Shown here one piece after another: positions 1 to 5,768 of a stretch of 7,062 nt of DNA. Each line of letters starts with the position of its first letter. The first letter of the stretch is position 1. The stretch covers positions 1 through 7,062 of the forward strand of contig CALBNP010000148.1 in the NCBI GenBank assembly GCA_937896505.1. The letters run 5' to 3'. Position numbers and translations under genes: made by a program. The notes under the pieces were generated by a model that did no database searches, had not been told where the DNA came from, and saw only the letters and a program-made list of their open reading frames with translations. Origin of the DNA: an uncultured Bacteroidales bacterium (lineage in GTDB: Bacteria > Bacteroidota > Bacteroidia > Bacteroidales > F082).

Positions 1-9
1 AACAATTTG

Positions 10-17
10 TATATTTG
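10..17 (+). promoter_or_regulatory. Bacteroidota-type -7 promoter element for the deaminase operon
   Basis: TATATTTG matches the Bacteroidota -7 consensus TAnnTTTG exactly. The matching -33 TTTG would lie outside the window, so only half of the promoter is visible. Transcription would start near position 22-25, leaving an ~80-nt leader before the ATG at 103. The leader holds a small hairpin, CACT-TATC-AGTG at 53-64. Confidence 0.6.
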
Positions 18-102
18 CAACGCTAACCCGCAAACGAAAACCACCTTAACCTCACTTATCAGTGGTTCAAACATCGGGACGCATTATAAAAAATCAACGA
101 CT

Positions 103-573
103 ATGCGAGAAGCGACGAACAAATACATGCAGATGGCCATCGAAGAGGCTAGGAAAGGCATCCATGCCGGCCATGGCGGGCCTTTTGGCTCGGTCATCGT
201 GAAGGATGGCGAGATTGTGGGACATGGGCATAACCGCGTGGTGCGCAACAACGACCCCACTTGCCATGGCGAGATTGCGGCCATCCGCAACGCGGGCGAC
301 AACCTCGACACTTTCGACCTCTCTGGCTGCGAGCTCTACACCACGGGCGAGCCTTGTCACATGTGCCTTTGCGCCTGCCTTTGGGCCAACATCGAGAAGG
401 TGTATTATGGCTGCTCCATTGCCGACAATGGCGAAATCGGCTTCCGCGACGACAAGTTCAACGACTTGTTTGAAGGCCGCGACAAGCTCAAGGAGTATCT
501 TATCCAAATCGACCGCGATGCTTGCCTCGACTTGTTCGAAGAATACAAATCCATCCAGCATACCAGTTATTAA
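103..573 (+). CDS. Guanine/nucleoside deaminase-like protein (cytidine deaminase fold)
   Basis: Predicted 156-aa zinc-dependent deaminase that removes an amino group from a purine or nucleoside base in the cytoplasm. The zinc site is visible: H55-G-E57 (the usual H-A-E with G for A, glutamate as proton shuttle) and P84-C85-H-M-C88, the PCxxC motif. The segments GGPFGSVIVKDG (25-36) and NDPTCHGE (50-57) resemble Bacillus guanine deaminase (GuaD) more than TadA or dCMP deaminase, and the length of ~156 aa fits that family. Purine salvage (guanine to xanthine) is therefore the likeliest role, but substrate cannot be fixed by eye. The ATG at 103 is chosen because the longer frame begins at a TTG upstream of the promoter element at 10-17. 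The next gene starts 2 bases after the stop, so the two are probably co-translated. No truncation is seen. Confidence 0.88.
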   Translation: MREATNKYMQMAIEEARKGIHAGHGGPFGSVIVKDGEIVGHGHNRVVRNNDPTCHGEIAAIRNAGDNLDTFDLSGCELYTTGEPCHMCLCACLWANIEKVYYGCSIADNGEIGFRDDKFNDLFEGRDKLKEYLIQIDRDACLDLFEEYKSIQHTSY

Positions 574-575
574 CC

Positions 576-1148
576 ATGAATACTGACCATCAAATCAAGC
601 GCTTGGCGACCATTTTCAAAGATATGGTTGAGAACTACAATGGTTTCGGCACGGTCTGGAAGAACATCCCCTTAGCCAGCGAAGCTTTCGTAATCCTCAC
701 TGAACAAATCAACGAGGTCGTTCCAGGCGAAATTGAGAGCGATAAAGACAAGGCCCGGCTTGTCGTAAACATGCTCGACAACATGGACCCGCTCAACACG
801 CCCCGTCTTTGCCTGAAGATGTGGGAATACGTGAAGCAAGTCAGCCCTGAGTTGGCCGATGAGGAAGAAGTCAGAAGGCTTCGCGATTATATTGACCCGA
901 ATTTGTCCACCGATGAATGGCGCCAAAGATACCACAAGACACTGAAGTTCGACGATGTGGAACGTAGCGAGGAATGGGAACGCAACATCTATGACGTGGA
1001 AAAGAAAGTTGATGCCAAAGTGAAAGGAATGCCTCGCGGCATAGGTTTCTGTTTTAGCTATTGGAGCGCAAAAAAGTCTGTATTAGAAAGTTACGGAATC
1101 GAGTGGCGCAGCCCACGTCAGATGAATCCGCGCGTGTTGTTCGATTAA
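576..1148 (+). CDS. Uncharacterised 190-aa protein coupled to the deaminase
   Basis: I do not recognise a named family. It is a 190-aa soluble protein with no signal peptide or membrane segment, rich in charged residues and probably mostly helical. The C-terminal third is the most distinctive: GMPRGIGFCFSYWSAKK around 150-166, then an aromatic, Arg/Pro-rich tail ending NPRVLFD, which looks like a conserved core. The start at ATG 576 is preferred over an in-frame ATG at 522 inside the deaminase, because 576 is only 2 bases past the deaminase stop, typical of a coupled operon. It converges on the ATPase gene, with only 24 bases between the stops and no convincing terminator. A link to the deaminase is inferred from position only. 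Confidence 0.8.
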   Translation: MNTDHQIKRLATIFKDMVENYNGFGTVWKNIPLASEAFVILTEQINEVVPGEIESDKDKARLVVNMLDNMDPLNTPRLCLKMWEYVKQVSPELADEEEVRRLRDYIDPNLSTDEWRQRYHKTLKFDDVERSEEWERNIYDVEKKVDAKVKGMPRGIGFCFSYWSAKKSVLESYGIEWRSPRQMNPRVLFD

Positions 1149-1172
1149 AGCAAGGGAAGAGAGATTTCCTGA

Positions 1173-2606
1173 TTATTTAAATAAATCATCCATGGTGATT
1201 TGCCATTGAATGGAAGTGGAGTATCCTCCTCTCGACAGTCCGAAGGTAGTGATATAGGTGGGCCAGATAGCAGATTTTGTTCCTGTATCGGAGCGGAATA
1301 AAGAAATCCTGTTTCGCATTCTCGAATCATCATCTTTCGTGATTAGGTATTCATCTTGACAATACTTTATCTCGCATAAATTAATAACCCTATCGGCGCG
1401 TTCTATAAGCAAATCAATTTGGGCTCCTTGAGTATGGCTCTTATCAGTCACGCTACGCCACGAGTAATATTCTGTTGCCATCAGGTCGATATGCAGTTGT
1501 TCCTTAATTTGAGGAATATGCGCTAAGCATACTCTCTCGAATGCCAATCCAAGCCATGTATTCATTTCAGGCGTATTAAGATGATGGGTCCAGTAATGCT
1601 CGTCAACGCTTGATTTCTCTAAGAATGTCAAATAGAACAAAGTATAGAAATCCATCAATTGATAAATGCCATTCCGCGATGAAATTTTCTTGTGCTTAAT
1701 GTTGTAAAACCTAATGATATCGCAATTCATCAAGTCTTCCAATTTCTCCGACAGATGTCCGTTGTCAGGTTTCCCCAATTTTCGGGCTATTTCATCACGA
1801 GAAAAGCCAGAACGTCTTTCTGCCAAAATCCGGATTATTTCCATATAAGGCTCTGGGAGTCGGAACAAGGTTTTATAAAGGCGTTTGAACTCCCTTTTCA
1901 TCTCAGCATTTGGATAAAAGAAAAGACTGTCGATGTTTTGGGAAAGACTTAGTTGTGGCTGAAGCAATCCTAGGTAGTAGGGAATGCCGCCGAATACCAT
2001 GTAGGCCTGGAGTATGGATAGTCTGTCCCAATCAATCCCCATGTTTTGAAGAAAACATTCGGTTTCCTTCAAGCTGAATGGATGGAGATGTATTTCGTGA
2101 GTAATTCTATCGTGTAGGCCACCTTTTGAATCAATAATTGTACGCATCATCCATGATGTCGCACTACCGCATACTATCAGTTTGACATTGTCTCGTTTCG
2201 AGGCCCAACTATTCCAAAAATAGCCTAAGGCATCAACAAGTTTCATGCCTCTGACATCGAGACTTGGCAATTCATCGATGAAGATGATACATTTCTTTTC
2301 GTCAGATAATCTGCTACTTATAGCTTTCCGAATCAGAGAGAAAGCTTCCATCCAGGTTTGTGGGCGTTGTTCAAGATGAAAGCCATACATGTCGAAAGCA
2401 TCAGAAAAGGCTTGCATTTGGTCAGCTGCATCGCCATCAATCACGCCTGTTAGCGAGAAGGTATAGTTAGATTGAAAAAGTTGGTCTATCAAAAATGTCT
2501 TGCCTACCCTGCGTCTTCCATAGATAGCGATAAACTCGCTGTGTGGCGATTCGACATATTCTTTCAAAAGTGATATTTCATTTGTCCTGCCGATGATATT
2601 TGCCAT
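1173..2606 (-). CDS. P-loop ATPase with C-terminal DUF234/PD-(D/E)xK-like domain
   Basis: A 477-aa AAA-type ATPase of the large 'archaeal ATPase / ATP-binding protein' group (COG1672-like), common in Bacteroidales and of unknown cellular role. Walker A is GRRRVGKT (30-37), Walker B CIIFIDELPSLD (106-117), and a sensor-like KLIVCGSAT (142-150) follows. A winged-helix-like segment comes next (about 265-310, with SRDEIARKLG). The C-terminal domain carries an (I)D398 ... E412-I-K414 pattern in a predicted strand-strand context, as in PD-(D/E)xK nuclease folds called DUF234. Length is normal for the family and the frame is intact. The in-frame TTG at 2630 lies inside the promoter TATTTTTG, so ATG 2606 is the start. 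It is transcribed alone, convergent with the upstream operon. DNA processing, defence or element maintenance are all possible, and none is shown. Confidence 0.88.
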   Translation of the reverse strand: MANIIGRTNEISLLKEYVESPHSEFIAIYGRRRVGKTFLIDQLFQSNYTFSLTGVIDGDAADQMQAFSDAFDMYGFHLEQRPQTWMEAFSLIRKAISSRLSDEKKCIIFIDELPSLDVRGMKLVDALGYFWNSWASKRDNVKLIVCGSATSWMMRTIIDSKGGLHDRITHEIHLHPFSLKETECFLQNMGIDWDRLSILQAYMVFGGIPYYLGLLQPQLSLSQNIDSLFFYPNAEMKREFKRLYKTLFRLPEPYMEIIRILAERRSGFSRDEIARKLGKPDNGHLSEKLEDLMNCDIIRFYNIKHKKISSRNGIYQLMDFYTLFYLTFLEKSSVDEHYWTHHLNTPEMNTWLGLAFERVCLAHIPQIKEQLHIDLMATEYYSWRSVTDKSHTQGAQIDLLIERADRVINLCEIKYCQDEYLITKDDDSRMRNRISLFRSDTGTKSAIWPTYITTFGLSRGGYSTSIQWQITMDDLFK

Positions 2607-2627
2607 AACTTCAATTATTATTTGCCG

Positions 2628-2635
2628 CAAAAATA
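2628..2635 (-). promoter_or_regulatory. -7 promoter element of the ATPase gene
   Basis: On the minus strand this reads TATTTTTG followed by CGGC, a strong match to TAnnTTTG. Transcription would start near 2622, giving a leader of under 20 nt to the ATG at 2606. No clean -33 TTTG is seen; the corresponding place is occupied by the first GGGCGAAATC repeat (2656-2665), read as TTTCGCCC on this strand. Confidence 0.65.
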
Positions 2636-2655
2636 AGCAATATTCTATGTATTTT

Positions 2656-2740
2656 GGGCGAAATCGATGGATTTTTATTCTATTCCGCCAAAATTATATA
2701 TAATTCGGGCGAAATCAAACAAAAAATCATCGGTTCCGCC
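2656..2740. repeat. Two 34-bp inverted-repeat units at 51-bp spacing (candidate operator array)
   Basis: GGGCGAAATC at 2656 is followed after 17 bases by TTCCGCC (2683-2689). The same pair recurs exactly 51 bp later at 2707 and 2734-2740, again with a 17-base gap. Read as 8-bp half-sites GGCGAAAT or its complement, the starts are 2657, 2682, 2708 and 2733 in alternating orientation, that is every 25-26 bp. The middle two half-sites flank a perfect 14-bp palindrome AATTATATATAATT (2692-2705), making a 34-bp imperfect palindrome (2682-2715). The array starts ~20 bp upstream of the ATPase -7 box, which suggests binding of a regulator, but no protein is identified. Confidence 0.6.
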
Positions 2741-2775
2741 CGATTTCTGAAAAAAATATCACTACGATAACAATA

Positions 2776-3011
2776 GGCAATTATATACTTTTTGACCCAT
2801 CGTGGTTTATCTTGTCAGCGTCCGCCAGGCAAGGGCTTGCATCAGCAAGGCCACATTCGCTTGATTCGCCTGATTCGCGGTTATTTCTCTACGTCTGGCA
2901 GGGAAGGACACTGTAATCCAATTTGTAATCACGACTTTTTTTCGACCGCGAATTTAGCGAATTTAGCGAAATCGTCTGCGTCAAATGTTTGGGTCTAAGT
3001 ATATAATTGCC
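2776..3011. mobile_element. MITE-like element with 15-bp terminal inverted repeats
   Basis: The ends are a perfect inverted repeat: GGCAATTATATACTT (2776-2790) and its complement (2997-3011). Beyond a short gap, GACCC / GGGTC pairs inwards as well (2794-2798 and 2991-2995). The interior of ~206 bp carries a second nested inverted repeat (2855-2971). No transposase is encoded and no clear target-site duplication is visible at the ends, so mobilisation in trans or an old insertion is assumed. The 68-codon open frame at 2792-2998 starts with TTG, lies wholly inside the element, and looks non-coding. A third copy of one end occurs at 5762-5783. It may instead be a large palindromic extragenic repeat. 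Confidence 0.55.
2855..2971. repeat. Nested inverted repeat built of ATTCGC 9-mers
   Basis: The left arm (2855-2881) is three 9-bp units ATTCGC + TTG / CTG / GGT. The right arm (2945-2971) contains two exact GAATTTAGC units plus the complement of ATTCGCGGT. Right-arm complement and left arm agree at 21 of 27 positions, with all three TTCGC cores matching, around a 63-nt loop (2882-2944). The conserved cores and variable spacers suggest structure or protein binding is being maintained. Confidence 0.65.
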
Positions 3012-3065
3012 TTTTTTTTATATGATGATAAAAAATTGTGTTTTTTTCTCAAAAATGTGAATCAA

Positions 3066-3084
3066 TTTCGGCAATACTCCGAAA
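3066..3084. promoter_or_regulatory. Candidate operator of the DUF3791/DUF3990 cassette
   Basis: TTTCGG (3066-3071), 7 bases, CCGAAA (3079-3084): a perfect 6-bp inverted repeat. It covers the -33 to spacer region of the promoter at 3093-3100, where a bound repressor would block transcription. Autoregulation by the cassette itself is a guess based on this placement. Confidence 0.4.
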
Positions 3085-3092
3085 AACATTCC

Positions 3093-3100
3093 TATTTTTG
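3093..3100 (+). promoter_or_regulatory. -7 promoter element of the DUF3791/DUF3990 cassette
   Basis: TATTTTTG, followed by C, matches TAnnTTTG. The ATG of the first gene is 31 bases downstream, giving a short leader. The -33 element is weak (TTCG at 3067-3070), so the promoter may be poor or need an activator. Confidence 0.6.
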
Positions 3101-3131
3101 CAAAATTGAAAATAGATACAGCCAATTTACA

Positions 3132-3356
3132 ATGTCAAAAAAGGACAAAGACATAATGGAATACTTGGTCGTGTTTGTAGCCGAATTTGCAAAGCGTTTC
3201 GGATTAAAACTGACGCAATCATTCAATTACCTGAACCAATATGGCGTCATGCTTTTGTTGGAAGATCAATATGGCTATATCCATACCCAGTCTTTTGAGT
3301 CGATAATCGATGAAGTGTCTGATTATTGCCAACGGAAAGGAGGAGATTTGAGATGA
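3132..3356 (+). CDS. DUF3791-like small protein, first gene of cassette
   Basis: A 74-aa acidic protein resembling DUF3791: a helical N-terminal half (IMEYLVVFVAEFAKRFGL, 8-25), then an N-Q-YGV turn, and the family signature HTQ (I50-H51-T52-Q53-S54) before a last helix. DUF3791 proteins commonly sit next to DUF3990 proteins, as here. The frame is open from 2985, but that start would lie inside the MITE-like element and upstream of the promoter at 3093, so ATG 3132 is chosen. Its stop TGA overlaps the next start (ATGA, 3353-3356). It is AT-rich compared with the deaminase and nitroreductase genes, which suggests acquisition. A role as antitoxin or accessory to the neighbour is inferred. Confidence 0.75.
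   Translation: MSKKDKDIMEYLVVFVAEFAKRFGLKLTQSFNYLNQYGVMLLLEDQYGYIHTQSFESIIDEVSDYCQRKGGDLR
3336..3346 (+). promoter_or_regulatory. Strong Shine-Dalgarno before the DUF3990-like gene
   Basis: AAAGGAGGAGA contains the full GGAGG core (3339-3343), 9 bases before ATG 3353. Clear Shine-Dalgarno sequences are uncommon in Bacteroidota, and I see none before the other genes here. It lies within the coding end of the upstream gene and supports ATG 3353 as the start. Confidence 0.6.
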
Positions 3357-3826
3357 TTCTGTATCATGGTACAAATCAGGATTTTGATGCAATCGATTTT
3401 TCGAAATGCCATCGAGGGAAAGATTTTGGTTGTGGATTTTATCTTTCCGAAAATCGTCAACAAGCTGTTGAAATTGCAGAAAACAGAGTGAAATTCCAAG
3501 GTGGGAAAGTTGTTGTTCAGGAATATGCTTTCGATGAATCGTTGCTTGGCGGCTTGCTGTTGTTCCGCAAATTCGATTCCTATACGAAAGACTGGGCGGA
3601 ATTCATTTATGCTAATCGTAAGAATCTTAGCACCGAAAACATACACTTTTACGATGTCGTTTATGGACCTGTTGCCAATGACAGAGTTGGACTTCAAGTC
3701 CGCAATTTGATTGAACACAATATTAATATTGAGGTCTTTCTTGAAAGGCTCAAATATATGAAAGGCATCACTTTTCAGTATTTTTTTGGAACGGATTTAG
3801 CTATAAACCAACTGCATAGATTATGA
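3353..3826 (+). CDS. DUF3990-like protein, putative ADP-ribosyltransferase
   Basis: A 157-aa protein matching the DUF3990 pattern, a family related to ADP-ribosyltransferases that use NAD+. The N-terminus LYHGTN (3-8) is the typical first-strand His motif. DFGCGFYLSENRQQA (24-38) is the second motif with its Tyr30. VVYGPVAND in the second half is the other family hallmark. The target molecule is unknown. The start at ATG 3353 rather than 3326 follows from the Shine-Dalgarno and from the position of YHGT near the N-terminus. It overlaps its neighbours by 4 bases at each end, so the three products are made together, a layout typical of toxin-antitoxin modules. Toxicity is an inference; I cannot place the catalytic glutamate with certainty. 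Confidence 0.78.
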   Translation: MILYHGTNQDFDAIDFSKCHRGKDFGCGFYLSENRQQAVEIAENRVKFQGGKVVVQEYAFDESLLGGLLLFRKFDSYTKDWAEFIYANRKNLSTENIHFYDVVYGPVANDRVGLQVRNLIEHNINIEVFLERLKYMKGITFQYFFGTDLAINQLHRL

Positions 3827-4032
3827 TTAACCAGAAAGACATCGATTATATGAACGAATGTACCACCCGTGATGTGATACAGTTGCTTGTCGATGAAAAA
3901 CAGATGAGCATCAACGAGGCTATGGATTTTTTCTACAATTCAAAGACCTTCAGCCTTCTTATGAATCCCGAAACAGGGTTGTATTATCAAAGTCCGGTTT
4001 ATATTTTCGATATTTTGGGGAAATTAGGTTGA
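3823..4032 (+). CDS. Small uncharacterised protein, third gene of cassette
   Basis: A 69-aa protein with an acidic helical first half (RDVIQLLVDEKQMSINEAM, 16-34) and the segment ETGLYYQSPVYIFDIL (50-65). That segment aligns by eye with GYIHTQSFESIIDEV of the first cassette gene (a shared G-Y-x-x-Q-S-x-x-x-I-x-D-like pattern), so the two may be distant paralogues of the DUF3791 type. Its ATG overlaps the TGA of the DUF3990-like gene (ATGA, 3823-3826). It ends 70 bases before the convergent HAD gene. Function is unknown; a partner or antitoxin of the transferase is the simplest guess. Confidence 0.72.
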   Translation: MINQKDIDYMNECTTRDVIQLLVDEKQMSINEAMDFFYNSKTFSLLMNPETGLYYQSPVYIFDILGKLG

Positions 4033-4102
4033 TTTTGGCGCAACTTTTAAGAAGCTGTTTTTGATTTTTATTTATATGGATTTCTGCTTCTCGCCGATGG
4101 CC

Positions 4103-4798
4103 TTATAGCAGAATTTGTTTCAGTTCTTCAAAACGGCTGATTTTCATCATCCGTTCGTGCTCGAAGTGTTCGATGACTTCGTGCTGCCACATCACTTCGT
4201 AAGGAATGAAAACGCCCCATGCGCCTATTTCGAGGGCGGGTTGTATGTCGGATTTCAAGGAGTTCCCAACCATCAGCAATTCGGAAGGCTCGACACCCAT
4301 TTCTTTGCAAAGCTGTTGGTATTGTGGCTGTTTCTTGTTCGAGACAATCACTACCTTGTCGAAGAAAGGCTCCAGACCTGAGCGCTGCAGTTTGTGTTCT
4401 TGGGTCATCAGTTCGCCTTTGGTGAAAAGGACAAGTTGGTATTTCCCGCTGTCTTTCAGGGCTTGCATGGTCTCGACGACTCCTGCTAAAGGTGTGGCTT
4501 TTAGGTGCATGAGGGTCTTGCCCAAATTGATGATTTGCAGAATCTCGTCTGGTTTTACCTTGCCTTGGCTCACTTTGCAGGCATTTTCGACCAGCGAGAG
4601 GGTGAAGGCAACGGCACCATAGCCATAGTCAGCCATGTTGCCCATCTCGGTCTCGAAAAGGCTCTTCGATACGGTCGCGGCATCGGCGTAGGGCGACAGG
4701 ATGGCGCACATGTCGCGTTCCACTTGCTGGAAGAAAGGTTCGTTATCCCATAGGGTGTCGTCAGCGTCAAAAGCTATAACTTTAAGGTTTTCAATCAT
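4103..4798 (-). CDS. HAD-family hydrolase (phosphatase-like)
   Basis: A 231-aa cytoplasmic hydrolase of the haloacid dehalogenase superfamily, probably a small-molecule phosphatase (COG1011-like). Motif I is FDADDTLWDNE (10-20) with nucleophile D11 and acid D13; motif II is Thr126 in VLFTKG; motif III is Lys155 or Lys156 in SNKKQPQY; motif IV is GNSLKSD (178-184). Between motifs I and II lies a helical cap of ~85 residues (C1 type). All catalytic residues are present. ATG 4798 is preferred to the in-frame ATG at 4819, because it overlaps the upstream gene by only 8 bases and leaves the usual short N-terminus before motif I. It is the last gene of the nitroreductase operon. The substrate is unknown. 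Confidence 0.88.
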   Translation of the reverse strand: MIENLKVIAFDADDTLWDNEPFFQQVERDMCAILSPYADAATVSKSLFETEMGNMADYGYGAVAFTLSLVENACKVSQGKVKPDEILQIINLGKTLMHLKATPLAGVVETMQALKDSGKYQLVLFTKGELMTQEHKLQRSGLEPFFDKVVIVSNKKQPQYQQLCKEMGVEPSELLMVGNSLKSDIQPALEIGAWGVFIPYEVMWQHEVIEHFEHERMMKISRFEELKQILL

Positions 4799-5066
4799 TT
4801 TCTGAGTCGATTTTGGCAATCCATCTTTCGATGTCGTTCACACGTTGTTGGTATTTCCTGATTTGTCCTTCAATGAAGTCGTCGCTGTATTTCCGGTCGC
4901 AAAATCCATTGCCACGGGCGATGTAGGCATCGTCGTCGAGCGAGTCAAGGACTTCTTCGTAGTTTTGCAGGTATTGTCGGTTTTCGGCCAACAGCTGCTT
5001 CAACTCGTCAAGGTCGGCTTCGAGGCTTTCGCCCGTGGCAAAGGTGAAATGGTGCTTGGTCATCAT
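4791..5066 (-). CDS. Uncharacterised 91-aa helical protein
   Basis: Not a family I can name. It has an N-terminal MTKHHFTFATGE stretch and then mostly charged helices. Heptad-like leucines appear around 19-45, and QIRKYQQRVNDIERWIAKI is near the C-terminus, so a short coiled coil or helical hairpin is likely. There is no signal peptide or membrane segment. The first ATG (5066-5064) overlaps the nitroreductase stop as ATGA, and a second ATG follows directly (5063), so either may be used. Its end overlaps the HAD start by 8 bases. Position between two enzyme genes suggests an accessory role, but nothing in the sequence shows one. Confidence 0.75.
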   Translation of the reverse strand: MMTKHHFTFATGESLEADLDELKQLLAENRQYLQNYEEVLDSLDDDAYIARGNGFCDRKYSDDFIEGQIRKYQQRVNDIERWIAKIDSEND

Positions 5067-5707
5067 TCAATCCAATACACATAGTTCTCTTTGCGTGGAC
5101 GGGCTTCAGGATAGTCGCCGTTCACATAACCGAGGATGCAGTTGCCGATGCCCACATAGTCGCCTTCGATGCCGAGGCTCTTCAGGATGGCTTGGCCTTC
5201 TTCGGTCTCGAACACTTCCTTGGCGCGGTGGATCCAGCATGAGCCGAGGCCTTTGGCGTGGGCGGCGTTCATCAGGTTGCCCATCACGAGGCTGCCGTCT
5301 TCGTGCCATGTCATGGCAGCGGCGCGGTCGGCGAGGACGACAAGCACGACGGGAGCGCCATAGAATGGGTCGCTGTCGTTGCCCATCACGGCGGCGTTGA
5401 GGCGGCTCAGCTGGTCGCGCACCTCGCGGTTGGTGACAGCGATGATGATAGGACTTTGGCGGTTCATGCCCGTGGGGGCGTAGGTTCCGGCTTCGCAGAT
5501 TTCTTCGATGACCTCGCGTGGAGGCATCTCGTCGGTGTAGCTGCGCACGCTGCGACGTGTCAGCAGGTCGTTCATGGTTGTATTCATGACAGTTACAGTT
5601 TGTGTTTCGTTGTTCGTTTCAGGAGTCTCAACAGGTTGATTGTTGGTGCATGAGGTCAGGCCAATGAAAGCGAGGGCCAGGCCAATGATAAGCGAAGTGT
5701 TTTTCAT
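5063..5707 (-). CDS. Nitroreductase-family lipoprotein
   Basis: A 214-aa FMN-dependent nitroreductase-fold protein exported as a lipoprotein. Residues 1-19 form a signal peptide with lipobox L17-T-S-C20, followed by a Thr/Asn/Pro/Glu-rich linker (21-45). The enzyme domain starts at LLTRRSVRSYTDE (48-60), whose RRSVR is the usual FMN phosphate-binding motif. APTGMNRQSP (77-86) and the C-terminal GLGSCWIH (153-160) are also characteristic. It would use NAD(P)H if cytoplasmic; how an exported form gets reductant is unclear. Methionines 41 and 45 could start a cytoplasmic form. ATG 5707 is chosen because the longer frame begins with a TTG inside the promoter element. It is first in an operon with the 91-aa protein and the HAD hydrolase. 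The substrate is unknown. Confidence 0.9.
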   Translation of the reverse strand: MKNTSLIIGLALAFIGLTSCTNNQPVETPETNNETQTVTVMNTTMNDLLTRRSVRSYTDEMPPREVIEEICEAGTYAPTGMNRQSPIIIAVTNREVRDQLSRLNAAVMGNDSDPFYGAPVVLVVLADRAAAMTWHEDGSLVMGNLMNAAHAKGLGSCWIHRAKEVFETEEGQAILKSLGIEGDYVGIGNCILGYVNGDYPEARPRKENYVYWIE

Positions 5708-5737
5708 AAGCAGTAATTTTAATTTGATTTTGTGCCG

Positions 5738-5768
5738 CAAAAATAGTGAAAAGTAACATTAGGTCAAA
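5738..5768 (-). promoter_or_regulatory. Complete promoter of the nitroreductase operon (-33 and -7)
   Basis: On the minus strand TTTG (5768-5765) is followed after 19 bases by TATTTTTG (5745-5738), an almost ideal Bacteroidota promoter. The start would be near 5733, giving a ~25-nt leader to ATG 5707. The -33 box lies inside the repeat at 5762-5783. Confidence 0.75.

Noticed and set aside
94..561. 155-codon minus-strand frame opposite the deaminase gene
   Set aside because: It lies antisense to a gene with clear zinc motifs and similar length; its Ala/Val-rich translation is typical of the shadow of a GC-rich coding strand.
2656..2740. Could the spaced repeats be a small CRISPR array?
   Set aside because: There are only two units, the internal gap is part of an inverted repeat, the spacing is 51 bp with diverged interiors, and no cas genes are present. 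Operator-like half-sites explain it better.
2792..2998. 68-codon open frame inside the MITE-like element
   Set aside because: It starts with TTG, runs through both arms of the inverted repeat (giving IRLIRLIR- and ANLANLA-like translation of DNA repeats), and has no promoter or ribosome site. It is best explained as a shadow of the repeat.
2776..3011. Target-site duplication around the MITE-like element
   Set aside because: Flanks (ACAATA on the left, TTTTTT on the right) share no convincing direct repeat, so none is annotated.
3323..3718. 131-codon minus-strand frame opposite the DUF3990-like gene
   Set aside because: The forward frame has family motifs and overlapping neighbours on both sides; the reverse frame has no promoter and no recognisable domain.
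4037..4095. Possible bidirectional terminator between the cassette and the HAD gene
   Set aside because: GGCG ... AGAAGC can pair with GCTTCTCGCC, but it needs a 9-nt bulge and a 30-nt loop and lacks a T-run after the stem; too weak to call.
5035..5653. Several forward frames opposite the nitroreductase gene
   Set aside because: They are Arg/Ser/His-rich translations antisense to a well-supported nitroreductase, without promoter or start context.
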